Assembly: GCA_021568835.1 (NCBI GenBank)
Contig: JAKGSH010000002.1
Coordinates: 310,001 to 374,000 of the forward strand
Direction: 5' to 3'
Length of the DNA stretch: 64,000 nt
From: Streptomyces sp. Tue 6430
GTDB lineage: Bacteria > Actinomycetota > Actinomycetes > Streptomycetales > Streptomycetaceae
Both the position numbers and the translations under genes were made by a program. Each line of letters opens with the position of its first letter. Positions within the stretch are counted from its first letter, which is position 1. Under the pieces are notes generated by a model that was not told where the DNA came from, searched no databases, and worked only from the letters and a program-made list of their open reading frames with translations. This document shows positions 63,265 through 64,000 of the stretch, in pieces.

Positions 63265-63401
63265 TGAACGGCCTGAACGTGCTCGCGCCGTGGTGGCTGC
63301 CGGCGCTGGTGGACCTGGTCGTCGGCAGCCTGTGCGTCGCACTCGCCCTGCGGCCGCGCCGCCGCACCGCCGTTCGGCGGCCCGTCCGAACAGGGAGGTG
63401 A
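63264..63401 (+). CDS. Small single-span membrane protein (45 aa)
   Basis: Begins MNGLNVLAPWWLPALVDLVV, has one transmembrane helix (WWLPALVDLVVGSLCVALAL) and an Arg-rich cytoplasmic tail. It is translationally coupled to the USP-like gene by a one-base overlap and precedes the TerC-type gene. No family is recognised; it may be an accessory of the TerC complex. Confidence 0.6.
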   Translation: MNGLNVLAPWWLPALVDLVVGSLCVALALRPRRRTAVRRPVRTGR

Positions 63402-63432
63402 GCACCTGTCGCAACCACCAGGTGAACCAGCG

Positions 63433-63472
63433 CCCGGGCCCGGCAGCCCTCCGTAACCCGCCAGGGCCCGGG
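63433..63472 (+). terminator. Stem-loop before the TerC-type gene
   Basis: CCCGGGCCC (63433-63441) and GGGCCCGGG (63464-63472) can pair across a 22-nt loop. It could be an attenuating or processing structure between the small membrane gene and terC. Confidence 0.5.
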
Positions 63473-63533
63473 ACACCCCCACTCTCTTCCCCGTCTTTGT
63501 TCTTTCGCCCCCACCCGAGGAAGCCGATCCACC

Positions 63534-64000
63534 ATGAATGAACTGTCGTTCGCCGTCCCGCTGTGGGTGTGGGCCGCGGTCACCGCCGGCATCGGCGTCA
63601 TGCTCGCCGTCGACCTGATCGCCCACCGCGACAACCATGTGATCGGCTTCCGCGAGGCCGCGCTGTGGAGCGGCCTGTGGATCGCCATCGGCCTCGGCTT
63701 CGGCCTCATCCTGTGGGCATGGCAGGGCGGCGACGCGTCCTCCACCTACTACGCCGGCTACCTGATCGAGAAGGCCCTGTCGATCGACAACGTCTTCGTC
63801 TTCGCGCTGGTCTTCTCCTTCTTCGCCGTCCCCGACGCCTACCAGCACAAGGTGCTGTTCTGGGGCGTCCTCGGGGCACTGGCGGCCCGGCTGGTGTTCA
63901 TCTTCATCGGCGCCGAACTGCTGCAGGTGTTCTTCTGGACCGCCTACCTCTTCGGCGCGTTCCTGATCTGGACCGGCTGGAAGATGGCCGTCTCCAAGGA
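63534..64000 (+). CDS. TerC-family integral membrane protein, partial (3' end beyond window)
   Basis: The first ~155 residues are visible: several transmembrane helices, including VWAAVTAGIGVMLAVDLIAH and the family signature YLIEKALSIDNVFVFALVFS with its conserved acidic residues. TerC/Alx proteins are linked to tellurite resistance and manganese export during exoprotein metalation. The adjacent USP-like genes fit a stress-response island. ATG 63534. Confidence 0.92.
   Translation, partial: MNELSFAVPLWVWAAVTAGIGVMLAVDLIAHRDNHVIGFREAALWSGLWIAIGLGFGLILWAWQGGDASSTYYAGYLIEKALSIDNVFVFALVFSFFAVPDAYQHKVLFWGVLGALAARLVFIFIGAELLQVFFWTAYLFGAFLIWTGWKMAVSK

Noticed and set aside
1..64000. CRISPR arrays, tRNA or rRNA genes, complete insertion sequences
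   Set aside because: No regularly spaced repeats, no cloverleaf-like or rRNA sequence and no transposase were seen on either strand.

Overview
The window is Streptomyces chromosomal DNA. It has very high GC, GTG and TTG starts, many 4-bp start/stop overlaps, and actinomycete-type regulators. It carries three specialised-metabolism loci separated by ordinary genes. From about 32.2 to 59.9 kb I recognise the pactamycin (ptm/pct) cluster of Streptomyces pactum by gene content and order. ptmA to ptmT run right to left, with no separate gene seen at the ptmP position.

Layout. (1) 1-14.7 kb: a six-gene minus-strand operon (glutamate mutase S and E subunits, an AsnRS-core paralogue, an FMN glutamate-synthase-like protein, SbnA and SbnB) faces a plus-strand three-module NRPS whose adenylation codes read as Asn-Leu-Leu. 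The likely precursors are 3-methylaspartate, possibly amidated to 3-methylasparagine, and 2,3-diaminopropionate. A LuxR-type regulator follows across a terminator. (2) 16.3-23.3 kb: two small peptide ORFs, a LAL-type LuxR regulator and a LanM-like synthetase. The dehydratase residues of the LanM are present, but all three cyclase zinc ligands are replaced. A near-identical promoter box precedes lanM and the first small ORF. (3) 23.4-31.2 kb: housekeeping or accessory genes: peptidase E, an acyl-CoA desaturase with its reductase, a PucR regulator, a thioredoxin-like protein, RsgA and a phosphatase. (4) 31.3-59.9 kb: pactamycin. (5) 59.9-64 kb: glutathione peroxidase, a P450 remnant, a class F sortase, two universal-stress-like genes sharing an operator with a small winged-helix regulator, and a TerC protein cut by the window end.

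How pactamycin genes cooperate (family knowledge plus published ptm/pct work as I recall it): PtmT makes 3-aminobenzoate. PtmS activates it onto the ACP PtmI, and PtmK extends it by one malonyl unit. PtmJ glycosylates the ACP-bound chain with GlcNAc. PtmG deacetylates, PtmN oxidises and PtmA aminates the sugar. The radical SAM enzymes PtmC, PtmH, PtmL and PtmM are candidates for ring formation and C-methylation. PtmB and PtmD build the dimethylurea. PtmQ makes 6-methylsalicylate and PtmR attaches it. PtmE and PtmF are required regulators.

Caution on the sequence itself: ten otherwise well-conserved genes are broken by frameshifts. All fourteen breaks fit loss of exactly one base, usually in a G/C run. 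I read these as base-calling errors rather than pseudogenes, so the affected genes are given as full spans with the breakpoint stated.
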